Positions 1 to 6,342 of a stretch of 8,937 nucleotides of DNA are shown in pieces (positions within the stretch are counted from its first letter, which is position 1; the number at the start of each line of letters is the position of its first letter). The translations under genes and the position numbers were made by a program. The DNA comes from an uncultured Brevibacterium sp. (GTDB lineage Bacteria; Actinomycetota; Actinomycetes; Actinomycetales; Brevibacteriaceae), in contig CABTZE010000080.1 in NCBI GenBank assembly GCA_902489215.1, positions 1 through 8,937 on the forward strand, read 5' to 3'. The notes beneath the pieces are model-generated. The model was given only the letters and a program-made list of their open reading frames with translations. It was not told the DNA's origin and ran no database searches.

Positions 1-450
1 CCGGCGGGCCCAGTCCTTCTGTTCGCGTGAGGCATCCCCGTCGAAGGCTGCAGGCCGCAGGCCCTGCAGGGGCAGGTTCTTCGCAGCCGTCAGCTGGTCG
101 TGTGACAGGGCTTTCGTCGGCGCTAAATATATGGAGGTCGCCGGCCGGATGCTGTCGCGGGTGCGGGCTATGGAATCGAGGATCGGCACCAGGAAGGTCA
201 GGGACTTACCTGACGAGGTGCCGGTCGCCACCACTGTGTCAGTGCCTGATGCAATGCTGTTCACAGCTTCGACTTGGTGCTTGTACGGCTTGGTGATGCC
301 CGTACCGGCGAATACCGCGGTGACGTCGTCGTGCACCCAGTCGGGCCAGTCACCGGTAAGTGCTTGCCGCTGCGGAACGCTCTCAATGTGGGTCACGCGG
401 TCGGCACGTTCGCCAAAGCGAGTGAGGAGGTCGGTAAGAGCGGACGGCAT
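1..450 (-). CDS. DEAD/DEAH-box superfamily 2 helicase, N-terminal part (runs off left edge)
   Basis: Reading the minus strand from ATG at 450-448 gives 150 uninterrupted codons to base 1, so the gene continues outside the window. Residues 56-60 (YKHQV) resemble a Q-motif region. Residues 75-83 (ATGTSSGKS) are Walker A/motif I, and residues 109-119 (LAPTKALSHDQ) are motif Ia. The FDGDAS at 136-141 matches the motif Ib area of the MrfA/YprA/Rv3649-type helicases, which carry a C-terminal DUF1998 region (not visible here). In Bacillus subtilis MrfA acts in mitomycin C lesion repair; the role in this organism is inferred, not shown. A purine-rich GAGAG lies about 9 nt upstream of the ATG. The gene is divergent from the methyltransferase at 526, a layout I recognise from other actinobacteria. 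The conserved motifs make the coding strand certain; rightward open frames over 27-484 are shadows. A Lhr-like or other SF2 helicase is the main alternative. Confidence 0.9.
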   Translation of the reverse strand, partial: MPSALTDLLTRFGERADRVTHIESVPQRQALTGDWPDWVHDDVTAVFAGTGITKPYKHQVEAVNSIASGTDTVVATGTSSGKSLTFLVPILDSIARTRDSIRPATSIYLAPTKALSHDQLTAAKNLPLQGLRPAAFDGDASREQKDWARR

Positions 451-525
451 GCGCGCATTCTCTCACGTGCCCGGTTGTGCGTAGGCTTGATATGCGCTGT
501 CTGCTGCCTGCTGTTGGAAGGAAAT
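451..525. promoter_or_regulatory. Divergent intergenic spacer (helicase / methyltransferase)
   Basis: This 75-bp gap separates two divergent starts, so it must carry promoters for both genes or very short leaders. On the plus strand a TTGATAT sequence near 487-493 is the only A/T-rich stretch that could serve as a -10, but no well-spaced -35 accompanies it. No clear minus-strand promoter is visible. The assignment is positional and the exact elements are unresolved. Confidence 0.35.
516..522 (+). promoter_or_regulatory. Ribosome binding site of the methyltransferase gene
   Basis: GGAAGGA lies 3-4 nt before ATG 526. It fixes the start there rather than at the earlier in-frame codon at 274, which would put 177 nt of the gene on top of the divergent helicase. 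Confidence 0.6.
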
Positions 526-2277
526 ATGCGAAGCTCGCTGCCCGCTGTGCCCCGGATTGACTCTGCAGGGGCTGCTGGAACGTCCGCAGGCTCTGAAACA
601 TCAGGGGGTTCGGGAGCGACCGTGGCCGGTGGCCATGCTGCTGGCTCTGCATGGCCGGCGCGCCTGCGCTTGGTGCTGGAAGGTCTGGAGTACACGCAGC
701 CGGGTCTGAAAGCACTGTGGGGACCGGACGTCGACCAGGCGCTGCAGACAAACGATGCCGCACCCGCCCTGTGGTTTTCGCGCACAAGCTCCGCACCGCT
801 TGCTGTTGTCGCACGGCTGTTTCTGCTGGAGGATGCTGTTCCCACTGCAAGCGCTGAGGGCGCGCTGGGAGCTGATCTCGTCAGTGCGCTGCGGGCTGCT
901 GGCCTGCTGGTTTCACCCGATGCTGGTGAGCCCCATTCAGGTGATCCGCACTTGGGTGAGTATGCAGTGGAAGGCGAGCGGCGCCTCGTGAGTTCCGTGG
1001 CGATCGCCCCGTACTCCCTGCCCGTGGGGCTGCCGCGGCTGACGGGACGGCGCAAACCCGACACCCTCTACCTGGCGTCGGATTTCGGGACGCTGACACA
1101 GCCGGAGGTGCTTGACGGCGACTTCGTGTTGGGACTCGGCGGTGCAGGGCGCACTCTCATCGAGATCACGCCGCGCGAAGCCGTGACAACAGCGGCTGAC
1201 ATCGGCACCGGCTGTGGGATTCAGGCGCTCGCGCTTGCACTGCACGCAGACACCGTCATCGCAACCGATATCTCCGAGCGCGCCCTGGAATTCACGCGCC
1301 TGAACGCTCAGATCAACGGGATCGACAACATCGAAATCCGGCAGGGAAGTCTGCTGGAGCCTCTGCGCGGACAGACGGTCGACCTCCTGGTGACGAACCC
1401 ACCGTTCGTCATCACACCGCAGGCTGCCCGCGGGCAGTTTGAATACCGCGACGGCGGGATGCCAGGCGACCAGCTGATGCGCTCGCTCGTGCGCGACATT
1501 CCGCATCATCTGAGCGACGGCGGGCAGGCCGCCATGCTCGGTAACTGGGAAGTCAGCCAGCCGGATGCTGAGGCCGGTCCCTCTGCCTGGCACAAGGCGG
1601 CGCAGAAGGGGGCTGCATCAGCAGACGAGGCGGCGGTTGGCACAGATGCCGCCGGCCAGACATCGCTCATGGTGATTGAACGCGAGCAGCTGTCGCCCAC
1701 CGCTTACGCGCACACGTGGATTCGCGACGGCGGTGTGGTTCGCGCCAGCGAAAAGTGGAATGCAGATACCGCCGCCTGGCTTGACGACTTTGCTTCGCGC
1801 GGCGTCGAGCAGATCTCGTTTGGGTGGGTGCGGTTCAAGAGGGGTGCAGGCAGTGAGCCGGTGGTTGCCGCGCATCGTGTCAGCGGGCCTCTCGGTGCGA
1901 ATGCGGCAGGGGTGGCGGCTTTTCTTGACACCCGCATGGCGATGCTCGAATGGCTTGCCGGTGCCGAGGACTCGGAAATAGCCGACACGGCTTTTGTCCG
2001 CGGCTCCGACATCGTCGAACACCGGCACCACACGCCGGGAAGCGAAAATCCGTCCGTCATCGAAATGGCGCAGGGGACCGGTTTCGGGCAGACGCTGACA
2101 GTCGACACCGCGCTTGCCGCGTTCATCGGAGTGGCCGACGGGACCATGACTCTGCGCACGGTTGCAGTAGCGCTCGCAGCTTTGCTCGAAGTGGACTCTG
2201 ACAAGCTGACTCAGCAGCTGGTCGAGCAAGTGCGCGACATACTCCCGCTTGGATTCGTCTACCCTGTACTCGAGTAG
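526..2277 (+). CDS. Class I SAM-dependent methyltransferase with DUF7059-like N-terminal domain
   Basis: The product is 583 residues. Residues 1 to about 43 are a Gly/Ala/Ser-rich low-complexity leader. Residues about 45-175 look like the DUF7059-type N-terminal domain of actinobacterial methyltransferases (LRLVLEGLEYT, then a WF..T...P.A.V.RLFLL pattern). The SAM-binding motif I is ADIGTGCG at 224-231, with the acidic D248 of ATDIS ending strand 2. NPPF at 291-294 is the catalytic-type motif shared with HemK/PrmC and other N-methyltransferases that act on amide or amino nitrogens. The substrate is unknown: a glutamine in a protein, rRNA, or a small molecule are all possible. An Ala/Gln/Asp-rich insertion (about 358-378) interrupts the usual W..R...W segment, making the protein longer than the roughly 500 residues I expect. 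It lies 110 bp upstream of topA on the same strand. The start at 526 is chosen from GGAAGGA and from avoiding overlap with the helicase. Confidence 0.85.
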   Translation: MRSSLPAVPRIDSAGAAGTSAGSETSGGSGATVAGGHAAGSAWPARLRLVLEGLEYTQPGLKALWGPDVDQALQTNDAAPALWFSRTSSAPLAVVARLFLLEDAVPTASAEGALGADLVSALRAAGLLVSPDAGEPHSGDPHLGEYAVEGERRLVSSVAIAPYSLPVGLPRLTGRRKPDTLYLASDFGTLTQPEVLDGDFVLGLGGAGRTLIEITPREAVTTAADIGTGCGIQALALALHADTVIATDISERALEFTRLNAQINGIDNIEIRQGSLLEPLRGQTVDLLVTNPPFVITPQAARGQFEYRDGGMPGDQLMRSLVRDIPHHLSDGGQAAMLGNWEVSQPDAEAGPSAWHKAAQKGAASADEAAVGTDAAGQTSLMVIEREQLSPTAYAHTWIRDGGVVRASEKWNADTAAWLDDFASRGVEQISFGWVRFKRGAGSEPVVAAHRVSGPLGANAAGVAAFLDTRMAMLEWLAGAEDSEIADTAFVRGSDIVEHRHHTPGSENPSVIEMAQGTGFGQTLTVDTALAAFIGVADGTMTLRTVAVALAALLEVDSDKLTQQLVEQVRDILPLGFVYPVLE

Positions 2278-2279
2278 GA

Positions 2280-2299
2280 CCGTTACAGTCAGGTGACGG
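2280..2299 (+). terminator. Weak hairpin after the methyltransferase stop
   Basis: CCGTTAC (2280-2286) pairs with GTGACGG (2293-2299) over 7 bp with one G-U, around a 6-nt loop. It begins 3 nt past the stop codon. No T-tract follows, so termination would be weak at best and transcription may continue into topA. Confidence 0.3.
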
Positions 2300-2354
2300 C
2301 TGCTAGAAGCCTGGATGTGGCTATCAGCATCAACGCCGTGTCAGTGCCCGGTGC

Positions 2355-2360
2355 TACATT
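2355..2360 (+). promoter_or_regulatory. Candidate -10 element for topA
   Basis: TACATT, preceded by GC, fits the TANNNT pattern of actinobacterial housekeeping promoters and would start RNA about 20 nt before GTG 2388. No consensus -35 is seen 16-18 nt upstream (the bases there are AACGCC), which is common in this phylum. The call rests on position and one hexamer. Confidence 0.3.
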
Positions 2361-2374
2361 CGCAGCGTATCCGT

Positions 2375-2382
2375 GGAAAGGA
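2375..2382 (+). promoter_or_regulatory. Ribosome binding site that sets the topA start
   Basis: GGAAAGGA ends 5 nt before GTG 2388. The earlier in-frame GTG at 2373 would place this purine tract inside the coding region and has no comparable site of its own, so 2388 is preferred. Confidence 0.65.
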
Positions 2383-2387
2383 AAACT

Positions 2388-5174
2388 GTGGCTGAGAAGA
2401 AACCACGTCGTTTGGTGATCGTCGAATCTCCGACGAAAGCGCGGACGATTGTCGGCTTTTTGGGCGACGGCTACACCGTCGAAGCCTCAGTGGGGCACAT
2501 TCGGGATCTCCCACAGCCCTCTGAACTGCCCGCGGACATGAAAAAGGGGCCCTACGGCAAATTCGCAGTCGACGTCGAAGACGGCTTCAAGCCCTACTAC
2601 CGGGTGGACCCTGACAAAAAGAAGAAGGTCACCGAGCTTCGCAAGCTGCTGAAAGAAGCCGATGAACTCTATCTGGCAACAGATGAGGACCGCGAAGGTG
2701 AAGCCATTGCGTGGCACCTTCTGGAAGTGCTCAAGCCGAAAGTCCCGGTTAAGCGCCTGGTGTTTCACGAAATCACCCCGGAAGCCCTTGAACGGGCACT
2801 CGAAAACACCCGCGAAATCGACTACGACCTCGTGTACGCGCAGGAAACCCGCCGCATCCTCGACCGTCTGTACGGCTACGAAATCTCGCCCGTTCTGTGG
2901 CGCAAAGTCCGTGCCGGTCTGTCGGCTGGTCGCGTGCAGTCCGTTGCCCCCCGCCTAGTTGTCGAGCGCGAACGTGAGCGCATGGCGTTCGTTTCGGCTG
3001 ATTACTGGGACCTCGACATCGACCTGCAGGCACCCGGCCAAGCCGAAAGCTTCGCGGCTAAGCTCACCGCCGTTGACGGCCAGAAGATCGCGCAGGGTCG
3101 CGACTTCACCGATGAAGGCACGCTGAAGCCGCGCACCAAGGTCCGCATTCTGGGCCAGCAGGACGCCGAAGAACTCGCCGCCAAACTCAGCGGTGAAGCA
3201 AAAGACCGACTGTCGGTCACGGCACTCGAGACCAAGCCGTACTCGCGTCGTCCCGCGGCGCCCTTCACCACCTCGACCCTCCAGCAGGAAGCCGGACGCA
3301 AGCTGCGCATGAGTGCTCGTCAGGCCATGCGCACCGCTCAGTCGCTGTACGAAAACGGCTACATCACTTACATGCGTACGGACTCGCCGGTCCTGTCATC
3401 GGAAGCGCTTTCGGCTGCTCGCCGTCAGGTGGGCGAACTCTACGGCCCCGAATTCGTGCCGTCGAAGCCGCGCATCTATGCCTCCAAGCAGAAGGGTGCG
3501 CAGGAAGCCCACGAAGCCATTCGTCCTGCTGGTGACCACTTCCGCACGCCGGCCCAGGTGTCGAGTCAGCTGCGCGGTGACGAATTCAAGCTCTACGAAC
3601 TCATTTGGAAGCGCACCGTCGCATCGCAGATGGCCGATGCCAAGGGTTCGACCGCAACCATGCGGATCAACGCGGACCTCGGCAGCGGCAGCAGCGCTGA
3701 ACTGACCGCAAGCGGCACCGTCATCACGTTCAAGGGATTCCTCGCCGCCTACGAAGAAGGCCAGGACCTCGAGCGCTATGGCTCGGACAAGAAGGACAAG
3801 AGCCGACTGCCGGACGTCAAAGAAGGCGACGCCCTGTCGGTCGACCGCGTGGAAGCTGATGGGCACACCACGGCACCTCCGCCGCGCTTTACGGAAGCCA
3901 GCCTGGTTAAGCGGATGGAAGAGCTCGGCATCGGCCGTCCTTCGACCTACGCGGCCATCATCTCCACCATCCAGGACCGCGGCTACGTCACCACGCGCGG
4001 CAACGCGCTCATTCCCAGCTGGTTGGCGTTCTCGGTGGTCAAGCTGCTTGAAGAGCACTTCGATGACCTTGTGGACTACCAGTTCACCGCCGGGCTCGAA
4101 GCTGATCTCGACGAAATCGCCAAGGGCCAGGAAGACAGCGCCGAATGGCTGCGCGATTTCTACTTCGGCAGCACGGCCGAGGACGGTCACGATGCGCCGG
4201 CTGGCATGGACTCCGACGTCGGTCACGTGGGGCTGAAGTCGATCGTCGACAACCTCGGCGACATCGATGCGCGCGAACTCAACACAGTGAACATCGCCGA
4301 CGGAATCAACCTGCGCGTTGGTCGCTACGGCCCGTATCTCGAAGCTGACGGCGACAACCCGGACCAGCCCAAGCGCGTTTCGCTTCCCGACGACCTTGCA
4401 CCGGACGAACTCACGGCAGAAAAAGCGCGTGAGCTCATCGAAAAGCAGGGCGACGGCGACCGTGAACTCGGTGTCGATCCCGAAAGCGGACACACGATTG
4501 TGGCGAAGAACGGCCGCTTCGGCCCCTACGTCACTGAGGTTCTGCCGGAATCCGACGAAAAGCCCAAGCGGGGAACCAAGAAGCCCAAGCCGCGCACAGC
4601 GAGCCTGTTCAAGTCGATGGATCTGAACACCATTGGTCTGGAAGAAGCGCTGAAGCTGCTGAGCCTGCCGCGAGTCGTCGGCCAGGACGCCGAAGGTGTG
4701 GACATCACCGCGCAGAACGGCCGCTACGGTCCGTACCTGAAGAAGGGCACCGATTCTCGGTCTATCGAATCTGAAGAGCAGATCTTCACCATCACGCTTG
4801 AAGAAGCCGAAAAGATCTTCGCCCAGCCCAAGACCCGCGGACGCCGAGCTGCGAAGCCGCCGTTGAAGGAATTCGGCACCGACCCGAACTCTGAAAAGCC
4901 GGTAGTGCTCAAGGACGGCCGTTTCGGCCCGTACGTCACCGACGGCACCACGAACGCCACCCTTCGCAAGGACGACACCGTCGAAGGCATCACCGCTGAA
5001 CGCGCCTTCCAGCTGCTGGCTGAAAAGCGCGCTAAGGGGCCGGCCAAGAAGAAGACGACGACGCGGAAGACAACGGCGCGTAAGACGACTGCGAAGAGCA
5101 CTGCGTCGAAGACGAGCACGGCGAAGAAGACAACTGCGAAGAGCACTGCGAAAAGCAGTGCGAAGAAGTCGTAA
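2388..5174 (+). CDS. topA: DNA topoisomerase I (type IA)
   Basis: TopA relaxes negative supercoils by a transient 5'-phosphotyrosine break in one strand. With the GTG start at 2388 the product is 928 residues. The Toprim domain opens with LVIVESPTKA (general base E13) and holds the Mg-binding acidic triad D99-x-D101-x-E103 in TDEDREGE. LSAGRVQS at 178-185 is the DNA-binding core motif. The catalytic tyrosine is Y328 in YITYMRTDS. Four C-terminal DNA-binding repeats of the actinobacterial kind follow, with cores near 645 (GRYGPY), 708 (NGRFGPY), 777 (NGRYGPY) and 843 (DGRFGPY). The last 49 residues (880-928) are almost only Lys, Thr, Ala, Ser and Arg, like the basic tail of mycobacterial TopA. 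All catalytic residues are present, so the enzyme should be active. Glu is overwhelmingly GAA here, which suggests selected codon use in a well-expressed gene. It ends 82 bp before a strong hairpin terminator. Confidence 0.98.
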   Translation: MAEKKPRRLVIVESPTKARTIVGFLGDGYTVEASVGHIRDLPQPSELPADMKKGPYGKFAVDVEDGFKPYYRVDPDKKKKVTELRKLLKEADELYLATDEDREGEAIAWHLLEVLKPKVPVKRLVFHEITPEALERALENTREIDYDLVYAQETRRILDRLYGYEISPVLWRKVRAGLSAGRVQSVAPRLVVERERERMAFVSADYWDLDIDLQAPGQAESFAAKLTAVDGQKIAQGRDFTDEGTLKPRTKVRILGQQDAEELAAKLSGEAKDRLSVTALETKPYSRRPAAPFTTSTLQQEAGRKLRMSARQAMRTAQSLYENGYITYMRTDSPVLSSEALSAARRQVGELYGPEFVPSKPRIYASKQKGAQEAHEAIRPAGDHFRTPAQVSSQLRGDEFKLYELIWKRTVASQMADAKGSTATMRINADLGSGSSAELTASGTVITFKGFLAAYEEGQDLERYGSDKKDKSRLPDVKEGDALSVDRVEADGHTTAPPPRFTEASLVKRMEELGIGRPSTYAAIISTIQDRGYVTTRGNALIPSWLAFSVVKLLEEHFDDLVDYQFTAGLEADLDEIAKGQEDSAEWLRDFYFGSTAEDGHDAPAGMDSDVGHVGLKSIVDNLGDIDARELNTVNIADGINLRVGRYGPYLEADGDNPDQPKRVSLPDDLAPDELTAEKARELIEKQGDGDRELGVDPESGHTIVAKNGRFGPYVTEVLPESDEKPKRGTKKPKPRTASLFKSMDLNTIGLEEALKLLSLPRVVGQDAEGVDITAQNGRYGPYLKKGTDSRSIESEEQIFTITLEEAEKIFAQPKTRGRRAAKPPLKEFGTDPNSEKPVVLKDGRFGPYVTDGTTNATLRKDDTVEGITAERAFQLLAEKRAKGPAKKKTTTRKTTARKTTAKSTASKTSTAKKTTAKSTAKSSAKKS
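5088..5150 (+). repeat. Direct repeat inside the topA basic tail
   Basis: The 18-mer ACTGCGAAGAGCACTGCG occurs at 5088-5105 and again, exactly, at 5133-5150, within a wider purine-rich tract encoding Lys/Thr/Ala/Ser (5040-5171). The 45-nt spacing is a multiple of three, so slippage between the copies would lengthen or shorten the tail without breaking the frame. Confidence 0.85.
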
Positions 5175-5256
5175 CAGCGGCGGACTGGCTCGGCCGAGTG
5201 TCTTCCATGCACGGTTGCTCTTCGACCGTCGGCGCAGAGAATCCTTGATAAGCGCT

Positions 5257-5297
5257 GAAAACGCTCCTTGTGCCTTGAAGGTGCAGGGAGCGTTTTC
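5257..5297 (+). terminator. Strong hairpin terminator between topA and ectC
   Basis: The left arm 5257-5275 begins GAAAACGCTCC and pairs with the right arm 5279-5297, which ends GGAGCGTTTTC. There are 11 perfect base pairs, then 8 more with three G-U wobbles, and a tiny TGA loop. The stem carries A4 on the left and T4 on the right, so it could act in both directions. It follows the topA stop by 82 nt and precedes the ectC start by 50 nt. It may terminate topA, or act as an attenuating leader hairpin for ectC. Confidence 0.85.
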
Positions 5298-5337
5298 CTA
5301 GTGTGAACGAGGTACGGATTTCTCAATACGACCTCAC

Positions 5338-5343
5338 AGGAGG
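5338..5343 (+). promoter_or_regulatory. Consensus Shine-Dalgarno of ectC
   Basis: A perfect AGGAGG sits 4 nt before GTG 5348. It decides the start against the upstream in-frame GTG at 5303, which lies only 6 nt past the terminator hairpin and would have no room for a ribosome site. Confidence 0.8.
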
Positions 5344-5347
5344 CGCC

Positions 5348-5722
5348 GTGTTCACTCGTTCCGTTAACGATGTCGAAGCTGTTGAGTGGGGTGCTGGAAC
5401 CAGCCAGCGCGTGCTGACAGCGCAAGACAATATGGGTTTCGCAGTTGCCCGCACCGTTGTGCGCAAGGGCACCGAATCGAAGCTTGAGTACCGCAACCAC
5501 CTTGAAGCCTGCTACTGCATTTCAGGCTCTGGCAATGTCGAGGACACGGAGGGCAATGTGTACCCCGTAACTCCCGGCGTCATCTACGTTCTGGATAAGC
5601 ACGACCCGCACTACCTGCGTGCCTCCGACCACGAAGACATGGAGCTGCTGAGCATCTTCAACCCGCCGATCGACGGCACTGAGAAGCACGTGCTCAGTGA
5701 GGACGGGTTCTCGAGCTACTGA
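5348..5722 (+). CDS. ectC: L-ectoine synthase (stand-alone EctC)
   Basis: EctC closes the ring of N-gamma-acetyl-L-2,4-diaminobutyrate to give the compatible solute ectoine in the cytoplasm. The 124-residue product has the cupin fold signature of the family. E53, Y80 and H88 have the spacing of the iron-binding triad described for EctC. T36, Y48 and H51 match substrate-contact positions (T...Y..H.E). The diagnostic stretches YVLDKHDPHYLRA (80-92) and FNPPIDGTEKH (104-114) are present. The start follows AGGAGG and aligns with the family's usual N-terminus (about 130 residues); starting at 5303 would add 15 unrelated residues. The usual partners ectA, ectB and ectD are absent on both sides: topA lies upstream and a terminator then a repeat region downstream. 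The substrate must come from another locus or from outside. Alternatively this is one of the known orphan EctC proteins, which may have a different natural substrate. No promoter is clear in the 50 bp between the hairpin and the start. Confidence 0.93.
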   Translation: MFTRSVNDVEAVEWGAGTSQRVLTAQDNMGFAVARTVVRKGTESKLEYRNHLEACYCISGSGNVEDTEGNVYPVTPGVIYVLDKHDPHYLRASDHEDMELLSIFNPPIDGTEKHVLSEDGFSSY

Positions 5723-5733
5723 GTTTCAACGAC

Positions 5734-5775
5734 AGCGCCCGGTCAACGTGCAGTTGTGCACGCTGACCGGGCGCT
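5734..5775 (+). terminator. Rho-independent-type terminator after ectC
   Basis: AGCGCCCGGTCAACGTGCA (5734-5752) pairs with TGCACGCTGACCGGGCGCT (5757-5775) over 19 positions with a single A-C mismatch, around a GTTG loop. A T/G-rich tail (TTGTGTGTCT) follows. It starts 11 nt after the ectC stop, so with the hairpin at 5257 the gene is insulated on both sides as a monocistronic unit. Confidence 0.9.
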
Positions 5776-5794
5776 TGTGTGTCTGGTTGCTGGG

Positions 5795-5924
5795 CAGCGG
5801 GGCTGATTTTGCGCGCAGATGCAGATTTACGCTTTAATGCGGATTTGCGCTTTAATGCGGCGCATTAGCGCGTGAGTTTGCATTTAAGCGTGAGTTTGGA
5901 GTTGTTGGGCGTGTGAAGGCTGCC
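5795..5924 (+). repeat. Palindromic repeat copy A
   Basis: This is the most complete copy of a dispersed element seen four times in the window. The left flank from CAGCGGGGCTG through GCGCGCAGATGCAG (5795-5824) is shared with copy D. The core has arms resembling CAGATTYACGCTTTAATGC and GCATTTAAGCGTGAGTTTG that pair imperfectly (15 of 19). The right flank GGAGTTGTTGGGCG...TGCC is shared with B and C. The left arm is tandemly duplicated: 5824-5841 and 5842-5859 are the same 18-mer with one change. It is A/T-richer than its surroundings and non-coding. Confidence 0.85.
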
Positions 5925-5948
5925 CGGCGGCGGGCTCATCCGCGCCGC

Positions 5949-6090
5949 CCAGCTCTGCCCTTCAGCTCAACGCAACCCTTCAGTCCAGCCCGACCCCTTC
6001 ACCTCAACGCAACCCTTCGTTCCAGCCCTCAACCCGTCCCTTCAGTTCAGCCCTCAACCCGGCCCAGCTCAACCCCTCAGTCCGACCGGC
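5949..6090 (+). repeat. C-rich degenerate tandem repeat tract
   Basis: The plus strand here is nearly free of long purine runs and repeats the themes CAACCCTTCAG, TCCAGCCC and CCTCAACCC every 18-25 nt with variation. CTCAACGCAACCCTTC is exact at 5966-5981 and 6003-6018; CAGCCCTCAACCC is exact at 6023-6035 and 6048-6060. It lies between repeat copies A and B. A spanning open frame (5913-6182) would encode only a Pro/Ser/Arg-rich string and has no visible ribosome site, so no gene is called. Confidence 0.75.
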
Positions 6091-6137
6091 GCCTCCACCT
6101 CGTCCGTTCCGGCCGCTTCGTTCCTGTTGCCAACCTG

Positions 6138-6238
6138 GATTTACGCTTTAATGCGGATTTGCGCTTTAATGCGGCGCATTAGCGCGTGAGTTTGCATTTA
6201 AGCGTGAGTTTGGAGTTGTTGGGCGCGTGAAGTGTGCC
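6138..6238 (+). repeat. Palindromic repeat copy B
   Basis: Bases 6138-6225 are identical to 5824-5911 of copy A over all 88 positions, and the match runs 7 bases further with one mismatch. It includes the same 18-nt tandem duplication of the left arm. The left flank seen in A and D is missing, since the match starts abruptly after CAACCTG. Orientation is the same as the other copies. Confidence 0.9.
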
Positions 6239-6283
6239 GCCGGCTGGCTAGCCCCACCCATCATTCCGGCCGGGCCGGGAAAG

Positions 6284-6292
6284 TTATCCACA
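6284..6292 (+). promoter_or_regulatory. Consensus DnaA box upstream of the nuclease-like gene
   Basis: TTATCCACA is an exact DnaA-box consensus. A weaker opposite-strand match, TGTGGAAAT at 6309-6317 (7 of 9), lies 16 nt further on. Both sit within 60 bp of the 6343 gene start, so binding there could affect its transcription. Two sites are far too few to suggest a replication origin. Confidence 0.5.
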
Positions 6293-6342
6293 GATTGCGA
6301 ATACCTCTTGTGGAAATTTCCCTGTTTCGGTGACATAAAAGG

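Noticed and set aside
131..484. Rightward 117-codon open frame over the left edge
   Set aside because: The minus strand here encodes clear helicase motifs (ATGTSSGKS, LAPTKAL), so this is a shadow.
937..1593. 218-codon minus-strand open frame opposite the methyltransferase
   Set aside because: It overlaps the SAM-binding and NPPF motifs of the real gene and carries no family signature.
3396..4493. 365-codon open frame on the minus strand opposite topA
   Set aside because: It lies wholly within the verified topA coding region, has no recognisable motif, and arises from GC-rich third positions read antisense.
5189..5229. Small palindromes after topA (CTCGGCCGAG; ACGGTTG with CGACCGT)
   Set aside because: Stems are short, there is no T-tract, and the much stronger hairpin at 5257 explains termination.
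4724..5500. 258-codon minus-strand open frame spanning the topA tail, the terminator and the start of ectC
   Set aside because: It crosses a strong hairpin and two confirmed genes; its Phe/Val-rich runs are simply the antisense of Lys/Thr codons.
5913..6182. 89-codon open frame across the C-rich tract
   Set aside because: It reads through repeats into copy B, has no ribosome site, and gives only Pro/Ser/Arg-rich sequence.
6284..6317. Replication origin
   Set aside because: One consensus and one weak DnaA box only, with no A/T-rich unwinding region and no dnaA or dnaN nearby.
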